Notes: a model not told the origin generated them from the sequence alone. A stretch of DNA of 64,000 bases from Streptomyces triculaminicus (GCF_017349075.1 NZ_JAFMOF010000004.1:496001-560000); one strand, 5' to 3'; counted from the first letter of the stretch, positions 43,585-52,004 are shown. Program-made: numbers and translations.

Positions 43585-44855
43585 CGGCCTTCTCGGCTCT
43601 CGGTGCTGTGCGGGGACGAGGGGTCGGTGCGGAGGGTGACGTGCGCGAGCGCGCCACGGGCACGGTCGAGCGCCTCGTCGGCCGTGGCGGCCACCGCGGT
43701 CACGGAGCCGCACCGGTCGCCGGACCCGCGCAGGGGGGACACGGTGTCCCCGGCCCGGGTGCCGGGGGCGACGGCCACGACGCCCGGCCCCTGGGCCGCC
43801 GTCTCCCAGCCGGAGACCTCGGTGGCGACACCGGGGGCGGCGGTCAGGAACCAGGTCGCGGCGGCGCCTGCCGGGTCCTCGGCCGGGGCGGGGGGTTCGA
43901 CGCCCGCGATCTGGGCCGCCAGGAGGTCCCGGATGTCCACGCCGAGGACGTGGCGGACGAGGTCGACGATGCCGTCGCCACCGGGACGGTTGTGCGACTC
44001 GACGACACGGGGTCCGTTCGCCGTGAGGATGATCTCGGTGTGGGCGGGCCCCTCGACGAAGCCCATGGCGTCGAGGAACCGGCGGGTCGCCTCCTCGAGG
44101 GCGGCACGCTCCTCCGCGCCGACCCGGGCGGGGACGACGTGGCCGATCTCGACGGCGCCCGCCCCGGTGAACTTCTCGGTCAGGGCGAGGACGCGGTGCC
44201 GCCCCTGGTCCGTGAACGTCTCGACGCTGAACTCCGGTCCGTCCAGGAACTCCTCGGCGAGCATCACCCCCGGGAGGTCGCCGACGCGCGCCCGCGCTTC
44301 GGCGACGGCGTCCTCGTCCCGGACGATCGAGATGTCCGCGCTGCCGGAGCCGTCCCGCGGCTTGAGGACGACGGGCAGACCGACCCGGGCCACGAACGCG
44401 TCCACGTCCTCGGGCGTGCGCATCACCCGCGCCCGCACGGCGCCCGCGTCCGCGAGGGACTCCGCGCGCTGCCGCATCAGCGACTTGTCCTTGAGGATCC
44501 GTACGGTCTCCAGCGGGTTCCCGCCGAGGCCGAGGGTGTCAGCGATCCGGGCGGCGGCCGTCAGGAACCGCTCCCGCACGGTGACCACCCGACGCAGCGG
44601 CAGGACCTGGTGCATCGCCACGGCCCTGCGGACCCAGTCGTCCTCGGATCCGTCGGTGAGCAGCCACGCCTCGTCGCAGGCGTCGTGGTGCGCGGGGGTG
44701 AACTCGTCGGGCGTACCGCCGTAGACGACGTACATGCCGTGGTCCCGCAGGGCCTTCGGCAGCCGGGTGCCGCCGCCGAGGACCAGGACCGAGGGGCCCC
44801 GCTGTCGTGCTCCGGTCGGCCCGGGCGCCGCGGGTGCGGACGCGAAGGCGGTCAT
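43581..44855 (-). CDS. ATP-grasp amino-acid-ligase-like protein (second copy)
   Basis: This 424-residue protein has the carboxylate-amine ligase architecture: an N-terminal Rossmann part, ATP-binding LPVVLKPRDGSGSADISI, the hinge region LAEEFLDGPEFSVETF, and the Mg-binding end HTEIILTANGPRVVESHNRPGGDGIVD. This matches L-amino-acid alpha-ligases such as BacD-type enzymes, except that the usual ExNxR is ESHNR. It is similar in plan to the first gene of the operon, so the two may add different residues to one product. It is linked by ATGA overlaps to both neighbours. Confidence 0.82.
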   Translation of the reverse strand: MTAFASAPAAPGPTGARQRGPSVLVLGGGTRLPKALRDHGMYVVYGGTPDEFTPAHHDACDEAWLLTDGSEDDWVRRAVAMHQVLPLRRVVTVRERFLTAAARIADTLGLGGNPLETVRILKDKSLMRQRAESLADAGAVRARVMRTPEDVDAFVARVGLPVVLKPRDGSGSADISIVRDEDAVAEARARVGDLPGVMLAEEFLDGPEFSVETFTDQGRHRVLALTEKFTGAGAVEIGHVVPARVGAEERAALEEATRRFLDAMGFVEGPAHTEIILTANGPRVVESHNRPGGDGIVDLVRHVLGVDIRDLLAAQIAGVEPPAPAEDPAGAAATWFLTAAPGVATEVSGWETAAQGPGVVAVAPGTRAGDTVSPLRGSGDRCGSVTAVAATADEALDRARGALAHVTLRTDPSSPHSTESREGR

Positions 44856-46168
44856 GCTGACTCCCGTACGGGTAGAGGGACGAGGGTGGGGTCCGGGGCG
44901 TCGGACCGGGTGGCGGCGGCGCGTTCGGCACGGCGGGCGGCCGCCGGTACGGCTGCGGACGCCGCCGCGACGACGAGGCCGAGCAGGAACCATCCGGAGA
45001 CGGGCCGCCAGTCGGGCCCGTCGGCCAGGCACACGGTGGTGACCACGAGGGGGGCCAGCGCCGCGGTGGTGCCGCGGCCGAGGGAGAAGAAGCCCTGGTA
45101 CTCGCCGTGCGAACCCGCCGGTGCGAGTTCGTAGCTGAGGCCGTAGCTGCCCGCCGACTGCCACAGTTCACCGGCGGTGTGCAGCACCATGCCGACGACG
45201 AGCAGGGCGAAGGCCAGGGGCGCGGAGCCGGCGAAGGCGGTGCAGGCGATCACCGCCCAGCCGGCCCACAGCACCCAGCCGGAGCGGCGTACCGCGGCGG
45301 CCGCGGCGGGCACCTCGCCCGTGCCCCGGGAGAAGGGGACCTGGAGGAGGACCACCAGGACGGTGTTGGCCATGATGACGGCGGAGATGCTCCACTGCGG
45401 GGCGCTGCTGTGCCCGGCGATCCACAGCGGCAGGGCGAGGGACAGCACGTCGTAGTGGATGCTGGTGATCCCGCACAGGATGGTGACCAGGGTGTACGGG
45501 CGGTCGCGCAGCACCGCGCGGCGCGGCGGCTTGGACGGTCCCCCGCCGGTGGGTTCGGCGGGTTCGGCGGGCGGGACGCGCAGCAGGGGCAGCGCGGCGC
45601 CCACGTAGGCCGCGGCGTTGACGAAGATCACCGTGAGGTAGGCGGTGCGCGAGTCGGCGGCCAGGGCGAGGGCGGCGAGCGCGGTGCCCACGCTCAGGCC
45701 GGTGTTGGTCACCGACTTGAGCATGGCGCGCAGCCTCACCCGCTCCTCGCCCTGGCCCACGTTCCCGATGACGGCGCCCCGGGCGGCGTTGCCTCCGCGT
45801 TGCGCGAGGGCGGCGACCGTACTGACCAGGGCGAACGCCCACAGGGAGTGCACCAGGGAGAACGCGGCGGTGGCCACGGCCTGGCCGAGCAGGGTGACCG
45901 CGTAGGTCCCCCGCGCCCCGAAGCGGTCGGCGATGCGACCGATCGGGACGGCGGCGGCCAGCCCGATCAGTCCGGAGACCGCCAGTCCCAGGCCGACCTT
46001 GGCGGGCGCGAGCCCTACGGAGCGGGTGAAGAACAGCGCGCTGACCGGCAGGAACAGGCCGCTGCCGGTCTGGCCCACGAGGGTGGACAGGGCCAGCGCG
46101 CGGGGCGCGCCCGGAGCCGGCAGCAGCGCCCGGATCCGGCCGCCCCGCGCGGCGGTCGGGTCAGGCAC
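44852..46168 (-). CDS. MFS transporter
   Basis: This is a 438-residue major-facilitator protein with about twelve hydrophobic helices (LSTLVGQTGSGLFLPVSALFF; LAAAVPIGRIADRFGARGTYAV carries the loop 2-3 motif GRIADRFGAR). The start is a GTG at 46168 that overlaps the peroxiredoxin gene by 8 bases, and the stop overlaps the next ligase (ATGA). It probably exports the product of the cluster and gives self-protection. Confidence 0.87.
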   Translation of the reverse strand: MPDPTAARGGRIRALLPAPGAPRALALSTLVGQTGSGLFLPVSALFFTRSVGLAPAKVGLGLAVSGLIGLAAAVPIGRIADRFGARGTYAVTLLGQAVATAAFSLVHSLWAFALVSTVAALAQRGGNAARGAVIGNVGQGEERVRLRAMLKSVTNTGLSVGTALAALALAADSRTAYLTVIFVNAAAYVGAALPLLRVPPAEPAEPTGGGPSKPPRRAVLRDRPYTLVTILCGITSIHYDVLSLALPLWIAGHSSAPQWSISAVIMANTVLVVLLQVPFSRGTGEVPAAAAAVRRSGWVLWAGWAVIACTAFAGSAPLAFALLVVGMVLHTAGELWQSAGSYGLSYELAPAGSHGEYQGFFSLGRGTTAALAPLVVTTVCLADGPDWRPVSGWFLLGLVVAAASAAVPAAARRAERAAATRSDAPDPTLVPLPVRESA

Positions 46169-46634
46169 GGTCGCTCTCGTCGGCCTCGAGCTCGGCGAGC
46201 TTGTCCAGGACGAGTTCCGCGTGGCGCTCGGGGTCGGGCACCGGGTGCAGCAGGGCCCGTACGGTGCCGGCCCGGTCGAGGATCACCGCGGCGCGGGCGA
46301 ACAGCGTGCGGTCGCCGGCCGTCACCTCGGCGACGCCGAGCGCCCGGCCGAGCGTCAGCTCGCCGTCGCCCACGAGCGGGTAGCCCAGGTCGCGGGTCTG
46401 CGCGAACTCGGCGAGATGGCCGGGGGCGTGCGCGCTGACGCCCAGCACCCGGACGTCGGCCCGCGCGAACCGGGCGGCGTTGTCGCGCACCGTGCACAGG
46501 CCGGTCGTGCAGCCGGCCAGCTCGGGAAGGACCTCGCCGATTCCCGGCTCGGTGATGAAGAACAGCGCGGTCCACCGGTGCTCGGGGGAGGGAACGGCGG
46601 TGGGGCCTTCGGTCGTCTCGACGGTGAAGTGCAT
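46161..46634 (-). CDS. Bcp/PrxQ-like peroxiredoxin
   Basis: This 157-residue thioredoxin-fold peroxidase has GCTTGLCTVRDN near residues 41-52, matching the GCTxxAC-RDN motif of Bcp/PrxQ with peroxidatic and resolving Cys five residues apart. SAHAPGHLAEFAQTRDLGYPLVGDG follows. The N-terminus is atypical (MHFTVETTEGPTAVPSPEH). It lies inside the ligase operon between the GS-like gene and the exporter, so it may detoxify peroxide made by the two flavoenzymes, or act on the product. Confidence 0.82.
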   Translation of the reverse strand: MHFTVETTEGPTAVPSPEHRWTALFFITEPGIGEVLPELAGCTTGLCTVRDNAARFARADVRVLGVSAHAPGHLAEFAQTRDLGYPLVGDGELTLGRALGVAEVTAGDRTLFARAAVILDRAGTVRALLHPVPDPERHAELVLDKLAELEADESDRA

Positions 46635-46675
46635 GCAGGGTCCTCGGTGTGGGGGTGTACGGGTGCTGGTGGCGG

Positions 46676-48010
46676 TCAGACGGAGTCGGCGTACCGCTCG
46701 ATCTCCCAGGGGGTGACGAGGCGGTGCCACGACGCCCAGTCGGCACGGGAGTTGCGGACGAGGGCGTCGGCGGCGAGGTCGCCCAGGGCCTCGCGCACGG
46801 TGCCGTCCTCCTCCAGGGCCCGCAGCGCGGACGGGAGGTCGGTCGGCAGCGCGAGGATGCCGCGCGCGGCGAGGTCCCGCGGGGTCAGCTGGTCGGCCGG
46901 CTCCTCGCACGCCTCGGGCAGCTTCAGGTCGCGGTCCTGGCCGTCGGCGAACGCGGCGAGGATACCCGCGAAGAGCAGGTGGGGGTGGGCGGACGGGTCG
47001 GGGCTGCGCATCTCCAGGCGGACGGAGCCCGGCACCGCGTTGTTCCCCACCACCTTGAAGGCCGTGGACCGGTTGTGCCGGGCCCAGCTGCGGTGCACCG
47101 GAGTGCCGGAGGCGGGAACGAGGCGCTTGTAGGAGTTGACGGTCGGGTTGCCGAGCGCCGTCAGCGCCGGCGCGTGCTCCAGGACACCGGCGAGCGAGCC
47201 GCGGAAGAGCGCGGACATGCCGTCCGGGTCGGTGCCGTCGTGGAACAGCGCCTCGGCGGATGCCCCGGTGCCCTCCAGGGAGACGTGGACGTGCAGGGCG
47301 TTCCCGTAGAGATGGGCGAGGGGCTTGGGCATGAAGACGGCGGTCAGGCCGCGGCGGCGGGCCATGACCCGTGCCGTGTGCTTGAGCAGAAGCAGCCGGT
47401 CCGCGGTCGACAGCGCGTCGCCGTGGCGGAAGACGAGCTCGCGCTGGCCCGCGCACACCTCGTGGTGGTGCCCGTCGACGGTCAGGCCCATCCGTGCCAG
47501 GGCCTCGGCGATGTCCCGGCAGACCTCGTCGGCCTCCTCGTCCACGCTCAGGTCCCAGTAGCCGGCGCCGTCGGCCGGTTCGCCCGCGGTGCCGGGGGCT
47601 CCGGGCCGCAGAAGGTAGAACTCGGCCTCGACTCCGAAGACGGGACGCTGCCCGCGGGCCTCCGACGCCCGGACCGCCCGCCGCAGCACCGCGCGGGGGT
47701 CCGCGGCGAACGGCCGGCCGGCGGTGTCCTGGATGTCGCAGAAGACCATGCCGACGGTGCGCCCGGAGGGAGTGGCCCAGGGCCGCTGCACATACGTCGA
47801 CGGGTCCGGGACCAGCCGCAGGTCGCTGTGCTCGGGGTCGCCGTAGCCCAGGACCACGGACCCGTCGAGGGTCCAGCCGCCGTCGCGCACCTCGGCCCAG
47901 CGGGCGGCGGGGATCTCCAGGGTCTTGAGGCGTCCGGCGATGTCGGTGAAGAGCAGCTGGACGAAGTCGGCGTCCTCGACGAGGCGGGCGGCCGGTGAAG
48001 GTGCGGTCAT
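46676..48010 (-). CDS. Glutamine-synthetase-like ligase
   Basis: This is a 444-residue GS-fold enzyme. Catalytic elements are preserved: EAEFYLLRPG, HHEVCAGQREL (metal/glutamate Glu residues), GNALHVHVSL, NSYKRLVPASGTPVHRSWARHNR and RLEMRSPDPSAHPHL. It therefore should form gamma-glutamyl phosphate, or a related acyl phosphate, and transfer it to an amine. Genes of this type act as gamma-glutamylpolyamine or hydroxylamine/hydrazine-transfer enzymes in specialised pathways. ATGA overlap with the upstream monooxygenase gene implies linked function. It is not the housekeeping glnA. Confidence 0.85.
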   Translation of the reverse strand: MTAPSPAARLVEDADFVQLLFTDIAGRLKTLEIPAARWAEVRDGGWTLDGSVVLGYGDPEHSDLRLVPDPSTYVQRPWATPSGRTVGMVFCDIQDTAGRPFAADPRAVLRRAVRASEARGQRPVFGVEAEFYLLRPGAPGTAGEPADGAGYWDLSVDEEADEVCRDIAEALARMGLTVDGHHHEVCAGQRELVFRHGDALSTADRLLLLKHTARVMARRRGLTAVFMPKPLAHLYGNALHVHVSLEGTGASAEALFHDGTDPDGMSALFRGSLAGVLEHAPALTALGNPTVNSYKRLVPASGTPVHRSWARHNRSTAFKVVGNNAVPGSVRLEMRSPDPSAHPHLLFAGILAAFADGQDRDLKLPEACEEPADQLTPRDLAARGILALPTDLPSALRALEEDGTVREALGDLAADALVRNSRADWASWHRLVTPWEIERYADSV

Positions 48011-49437
48011 CGCTGTGCTGCTCCCGAGGTGTCCAGGTGGTGCGAGCCGGGTGCGCCGGCCCGTGCGGTCGTGCGGCTGCCGGAGCGGGCCTCGGCCACC
48101 GCGGTGTCGTCGGCGTGCACGTCCGGCACGTACCGGGCGAGCACCCGGTCGGAGAGCAGGCCGAGGGAACTCAGGTTGGGGAAGCCCGGGCCCTGCGCCA
48201 GGGCGGCCAGGTTCGGCAGGTGCAGGGGTGCGGGCAGGCCGGGCACCGCGAGGGAGGAGTCGATGGACCGCTCGATCCTCTCGCGGGTCACGGCCCCGCC
48301 GAGCGCGGCCCGCAGGGCGTCCTCGGCCAGGGGGCCGAGCAGCCCGGTGAACCACAGCGGGTCGCCACCGGTGGCGTCGACGACCAGGTCGGCGCGGTGG
48401 AGCCGGTGCTGCTCGCCGTAGGCGATCTCCACCGCGACCTGGCCGTCGGCGGGGCGGGTACCGACGACACGGCCCGGTTCCCAGGAGACGTTGGTGGTCA
48501 GGGCGAGATCGCTCTGCACCTCCTGGGAGAAGACCGCGCGGTCGGTGCGCCGGATGAACTCCTGCCGGTCCGTCTCGGACAGGCCGGCCCAGCCGGTGGG
48601 GTCGCTGTAGTAGCGGTTCTCGAAGGGGCTCTCGCCCCGGCTGTAGAGCGTGGCCCGGGGAGCGACGACGGTGACCTTACGGTCCTGGCCCAGGGCGAGT
48701 TCGCGCACGATGGTGCCGGCGGTCTCGCCCGCCCCCACCACGACCACGGTCTCGGCCCAGTCCGGGAAGCCCTCGACGGCCATCTTCCAGAAGCCCGCGG
48801 TGTCCAGCACCCGGGCGCCGTCGGCCGGCAGGACGCCCGCGGCCGGGCCCGGTCCGGAGACCAGGAGGCCGGCGCCGTGCACCGCGAAGCGGTCCGTCCC
48901 GTCGTCGACGGTCAGCGCCCAGTCCCCGCCCCGCAGTTCGGCGGCGCGGACCTCTCCGATGACCGTGCGCAGGCCCGACCGGTCGGCCGCCCACTCCAGG
49001 TAGTCGGCCCATTCACGGTGGCTCGGCTGCGGCCGGCTGCGGTCGATCCAGCGCGCGTACAGCCCCCGGTCCTGCAGATGGCTGGCCCAGCTGAAGCCGG
49101 CCATCCGCTGGGCGATCTCGCCCGTGACAGGATCGTGGGACTCTCCCCAGGTGGTGCAGTCGTACGGGAAGCCGAGGTCCTTCTCGGGCAGGGTGCCGAG
49201 CCGCTGCCGGCCGTTGGTCCAGCCCCGTCCCGCCAGCCAGTTCGCCGCGGTGCGGTCGCGCTCGAGGGCGACGATCTCGGGGACGTCGAAGCCGACGGCG
49301 CGCAGCACGCTCGACTTCACCGCGAGGGCGACGGCCTTGGGGCCCGCGCCGATCACCAGGAGGGGAGCGCCGCCGTGCCGGCTCGTGCTACGGGTTCCGG
49401 CGACGGAGGCCGGGAAAAGCGTTGATGACTGTGACAT
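48007..49437 (-). CDS. SidA/IucD/PvdA-type flavin N-monooxygenase
   Basis: This is a 476-residue FAD/NADPH enzyme. The FAD motif is VIGAGPKAVALAVKSS near residue 28, the NADPH motif VVVVGAGETAGTIV near 235, and a SPFENRYYSD stretch corresponds to the SPFxNExF segment of ornithine/lysine N-hydroxylases. Such enzymes convert a primary amine to a hydroxylamine (further to nitro in some families). AGGAGCG precedes the ATG. Coupling to the GS-like gene suggests N-hydroxylation of a small amino acid followed by ligation. The substrate is not known. Confidence 0.83.
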   Translation of the reverse strand: MSQSSTLFPASVAGTRSTSRHGGAPLLVIGAGPKAVALAVKSSVLRAVGFDVPEIVALERDRTAANWLAGRGWTNGRQRLGTLPEKDLGFPYDCTTWGESHDPVTGEIAQRMAGFSWASHLQDRGLYARWIDRSRPQPSHREWADYLEWAADRSGLRTVIGEVRAAELRGGDWALTVDDGTDRFAVHGAGLLVSGPGPAAGVLPADGARVLDTAGFWKMAVEGFPDWAETVVVVGAGETAGTIVRELALGQDRKVTVVAPRATLYSRGESPFENRYYSDPTGWAGLSETDRQEFIRRTDRAVFSQEVQSDLALTTNVSWEPGRVVGTRPADGQVAVEIAYGEQHRLHRADLVVDATGGDPLWFTGLLGPLAEDALRAALGGAVTRERIERSIDSSLAVPGLPAPLHLPNLAALAQGPGFPNLSSLGLLSDRVLARYVPDVHADDTAVAEARSGSRTTARAGAPGSHHLDTSGAAQR

Positions 49438-49449
49438 GGTCGCTCCTGC

Positions 49450-50685
49450 TCAGAGGAAACGGGCGGGGTCGAACGCGGCGGGTATGCCGTCCCCCCGGCC
49501 GCCGAGAATCCGCTCCGCGAGTTGTTCCGGCATGACCTGCGAGTACGGCATGCCGTGGCCGTTGAACGCGGCCATCACCCACAGGCCGTCCGCGCCCGGC
49601 CAGGCGCCGACCAACGGGCAGCGGTCCGGGGTGAACGCCATGACGCCGCTCCACGCGCGGACCACCGGCACGCCGGTGGCCTCGGGCAGCAGGGAGGGAA
49701 GCGCCTCGGCCAGCCGGTCGGCCAGCTCCGGGGAGAAGGCCGGGGTGTTGCCGTCCTCCGGCAGGTCGATGCCCTCGTCACGGCCCGGGACGGTGTTGCG
49801 CAGACCGCCGATGAGCAGCGAGCCGTCCGGGGTCTGACCGCCGTACAGCAGGCCGCGGTCGAGCCCCCACTGCGGAATGCGGAAGGACACGGGTGCGGTC
49901 TGCACCAGCTGTCCGCGCACCGGGGTGATGACCGGGGCGAGCTCGGGCAGCAGCCGGGGCGTCCAGGCGTTGAGCGCGACGACCACCTGGTCCGCGATCA
50001 CCTGGCCGGCGTCGGTGGTCACGAGCCATCCGCCGCCGGCGACCGGCTCCGCGGACGTCACCGTGATGCCGCACGCGAACTCCGCGCCGTGGCGCGCGGC
50101 CGCGTCCGCCATGCCCCGGACGTACGCCACCGAGTGGACCGCGTCCTGGTCCGGCCGGTGGAGCCCGCCCAGGACGGTGTCCGGAAGGTCGGTGCCGAAC
50201 GCCTCGCGCGCCGCCGGGAGGTCCAGCCAGTCGGCGGCGATGCCGTCCGCGCGCAGCGCCCCGGCGGTCCGCTTGAGTTCGGCCGCCTCGTCCTCGGTGA
50301 CGGCGAGGTCGAGCTTCGTGGTGGGGAAGCGGGTCGCCTCCAGTCCCTCGCGTGCGGCGACTTCGCGCACCAGGTCCCGGTTGACGAGGGTGGCCCGGTA
50401 GATGGCCAGCGCCTCGTCGTGCCCGAACTTCTCGATCGCGAGGGCGTGCTGGGCGTTGCCGCCCTGGATCAGCCGTCCGGCGTTGCGGCCCGAGGAGCCC
50501 ATGGCCGGGGCGGGGTTGCGGTCCAGCACCAGGGGCCGGTGCCCGGCCCTGGCCAGCCAGTAGGCGAGCGTGGAGCCCATCACGCCGGCGCCGAGCACGC
50601 AGACGCCGGTGCGTCGCGGCAGGGCCGCGCCGCCGGTGGTCCAGTCCGGGCCGGTGGCCAGCCAGTAGGAGTCAGGAGATTGCAT
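49450..50685 (-). CDS. FAD-dependent amine/amino-acid oxidase (DAO family)
   Basis: This is a 411-residue DadA/glycine-oxidase-like flavoenzyme: FAD motif CVLGAGVMGSTLAYWLARAG, SSGRNAGRLIQGG, QVVVALNAWTPRLLPEL, and the C-terminal FAD contact FNGHGMPYSQVMPEQLAE. ATG at 50685 has AAGGAC upstream; an ATG at 50715 would overlap the ligase stop. Relatives oxidise secondary or primary amines to imines with release of peroxide. Relatives in hydrazine pathways cleave N-N-linked amino acids. Here it sits between a ligase and an N-monooxygenase. Confidence 0.83.
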   Translation of the reverse strand: MQSPDSYWLATGPDWTTGGAALPRRTGVCVLGAGVMGSTLAYWLARAGHRPLVLDRNPAPAMGSSGRNAGRLIQGGNAQHALAIEKFGHDEALAIYRATLVNRDLVREVAAREGLEATRFPTTKLDLAVTEDEAAELKRTAGALRADGIAADWLDLPAAREAFGTDLPDTVLGGLHRPDQDAVHSVAYVRGMADAAARHGAEFACGITVTSAEPVAGGGWLVTTDAGQVIADQVVVALNAWTPRLLPELAPVITPVRGQLVQTAPVSFRIPQWGLDRGLLYGGQTPDGSLLIGGLRNTVPGRDEGIDLPEDGNTPAFSPELADRLAEALPSLLPEATGVPVVRAWSGVMAFTPDRCPLVGAWPGADGLWVMAAFNGHGMPYSQVMPEQLAERILGGRGDGIPAAFDPARFL

Positions 50686-50714
50686 GGGAGTCCTTGTCGG
50701 GATGCCGGTGGTCA

Positions 50715-52004
50715 TCAGGTCCAGCACTCGGAACTGGGCAGGCGGCGGGCGGGCGGCTCGCCGGGGGCCGCCGGGGAGGTGACGACGGAGACCGTCGCGG
50801 CGATGCGCTCGGCCCGCTCGACGGCGGCCGCCGTGTCGTCCCCGACGGTGATGACGTAGCCGAGGCGGTGCAGATTGGTGGTGACCGGTTCGACGACGTC
50901 GCCGGGCCGGGTCAGCAGGACGAGCCGCTCGCGGGCGGGGTCGAGCCGGGCCGACGCCTCGGCGACGCCGTCGATGCGGCGGACGACGCCGGGCTCGCCC
51001 GTGAGGAAGCGGATCGCCGCGCCCGAGGTGAACGCGGTCCGCTCGAGGGCGTCGAGGTCGACCGGCCGGCCGAGCGCGAGATCCGCCGCGATGCCGTAGA
51101 CGTCCACCCCGCCGGCGAGCCGGGCGAGGTCCAGGATGCAGTCGCCGGCGGGCCGGGGGTTGACCTCGATGATCCGGGGGCCGTCGGCCGTGAGGATCAT
51201 CTCGGTGTGCGCGATGCCGTGGTCGTAGCCGACGGCCTTCAGCGCGGCGGCCGCGATGTCGCGCACCTCCTGGTCCAGGCCGCCGCCGAGACGGGCCGGC
51301 ATGGCCTGACCGAGCTCGACGAACGCCTCGCCACGGGTGCTGAGCTTCTCGGTGCAGGCCACGGCCACGGTGCGGCCGTCGACGGTGACCGTCTCGACGC
51401 TGATCTCCTCACCGATCAGCTCCTCTTCGGCGAGGAGGCTGCCGGTCTTGGTGAACGGCGCCGCCGCGTCCCAGGCCGCGTCGAGCTCGCTCGCGTCGCC
51501 GGCCCGCACCACACCGCGCCCCGCCGAGGAGTCGGCGGGCTTGACGATGAGGGGGAAGGCGAGGCCGGCGACCGCCGCCTGCCGGTCCGCCGTGGCGGTG
51601 ACGGCCGCGTCGAGCACGCGGAAGCGCGGCCCGGGCACTCCGGACGCGGCGAAGCGCTCACGGGCCCAGGTCTTGTCGGTGAGGTTGCTCAGGGTGCTCG
51701 GCGAGCAGCCCGGCAGGCCGAACTCCTCGGCGAGCCGCGCCACGAGGGGCAGGGTCGAGTCGAGGAAGCCGATGACGCCCTTCTCGCCCGGAGCCGCGGC
51801 CAGCGCGGCGCGGCAGGCCTCGTACACCTCCTCGGCAGGGCGTTCCGGCGAGAGCGGAATCTGCTGGTCCGCCAGCCTGAGGTAGGCGGCGGTGGCGCTC
51901 TCCGCGACCGCCAGTCCGAAATCCGTCCGGGCGGCCCACGAGGACAGCGCCTGCTCGCGCAGGCAGCCCACACGGACCAGCAACAGGAGGGCTTTCGCGT
52001 CCAT
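50715..52004 (-). CDS. ATP-grasp L-amino-acid ligase-like protein (first gene of operon)
   Basis: This 429-residue protein has the classic dipeptide-ligase layout: ATP-lysine in FPLIVKPADSSAGRGVV, hinge EEELIGEEISVETV, and metal-binding HTEMILTADGPRIIEVNPRPAGDC near residues 287-310. This resembles BacD/RizA-type L-amino-acid ligases and carnosine-synthase-like enzymes. It opens the operon. The ATG at 52004 is taken as start; a GTG two codons upstream is equally possible. About 480 bp without a gene lie upstream. Confidence 0.84.
   Translation of the reverse strand: MDAKALLLLVRVGCLREQALSSWAARTDFGLAVAESATAAYLRLADQQIPLSPERPAEEVYEACRAALAAAPGEKGVIGFLDSTLPLVARLAEEFGLPGCSPSTLSNLTDKTWARERFAASGVPGPRFRVLDAAVTATADRQAAVAGLAFPLIVKPADSSAGRGVVRAGDASELDAAWDAAAPFTKTGSLLAEEELIGEEISVETVTVDGRTVAVACTEKLSTRGEAFVELGQAMPARLGGGLDQEVRDIAAAALKAVGYDHGIAHTEMILTADGPRIIEVNPRPAGDCILDLARLAGGVDVYGIAADLALGRPVDLDALERTAFTSGAAIRFLTGEPGVVRRIDGVAEASARLDPARERLVLLTRPGDVVEPVTTNLHRLGYVITVGDDTAAAVERAERIAATVSVVTSPAAPGEPPARRLPSSECWT

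Noticed and set aside
42183..44724. Plus-strand long frame across the ATP-grasp operon end
   Set aside because: Antisense shadow of two genes with clear ATP-grasp motifs.
42205..52004. TTA codons that would put the cluster under bldA control
   Set aside because: Scanning for in-frame TTA in these genes by eye gave none; the few TAA/TTA triplets noticed are out of frame.
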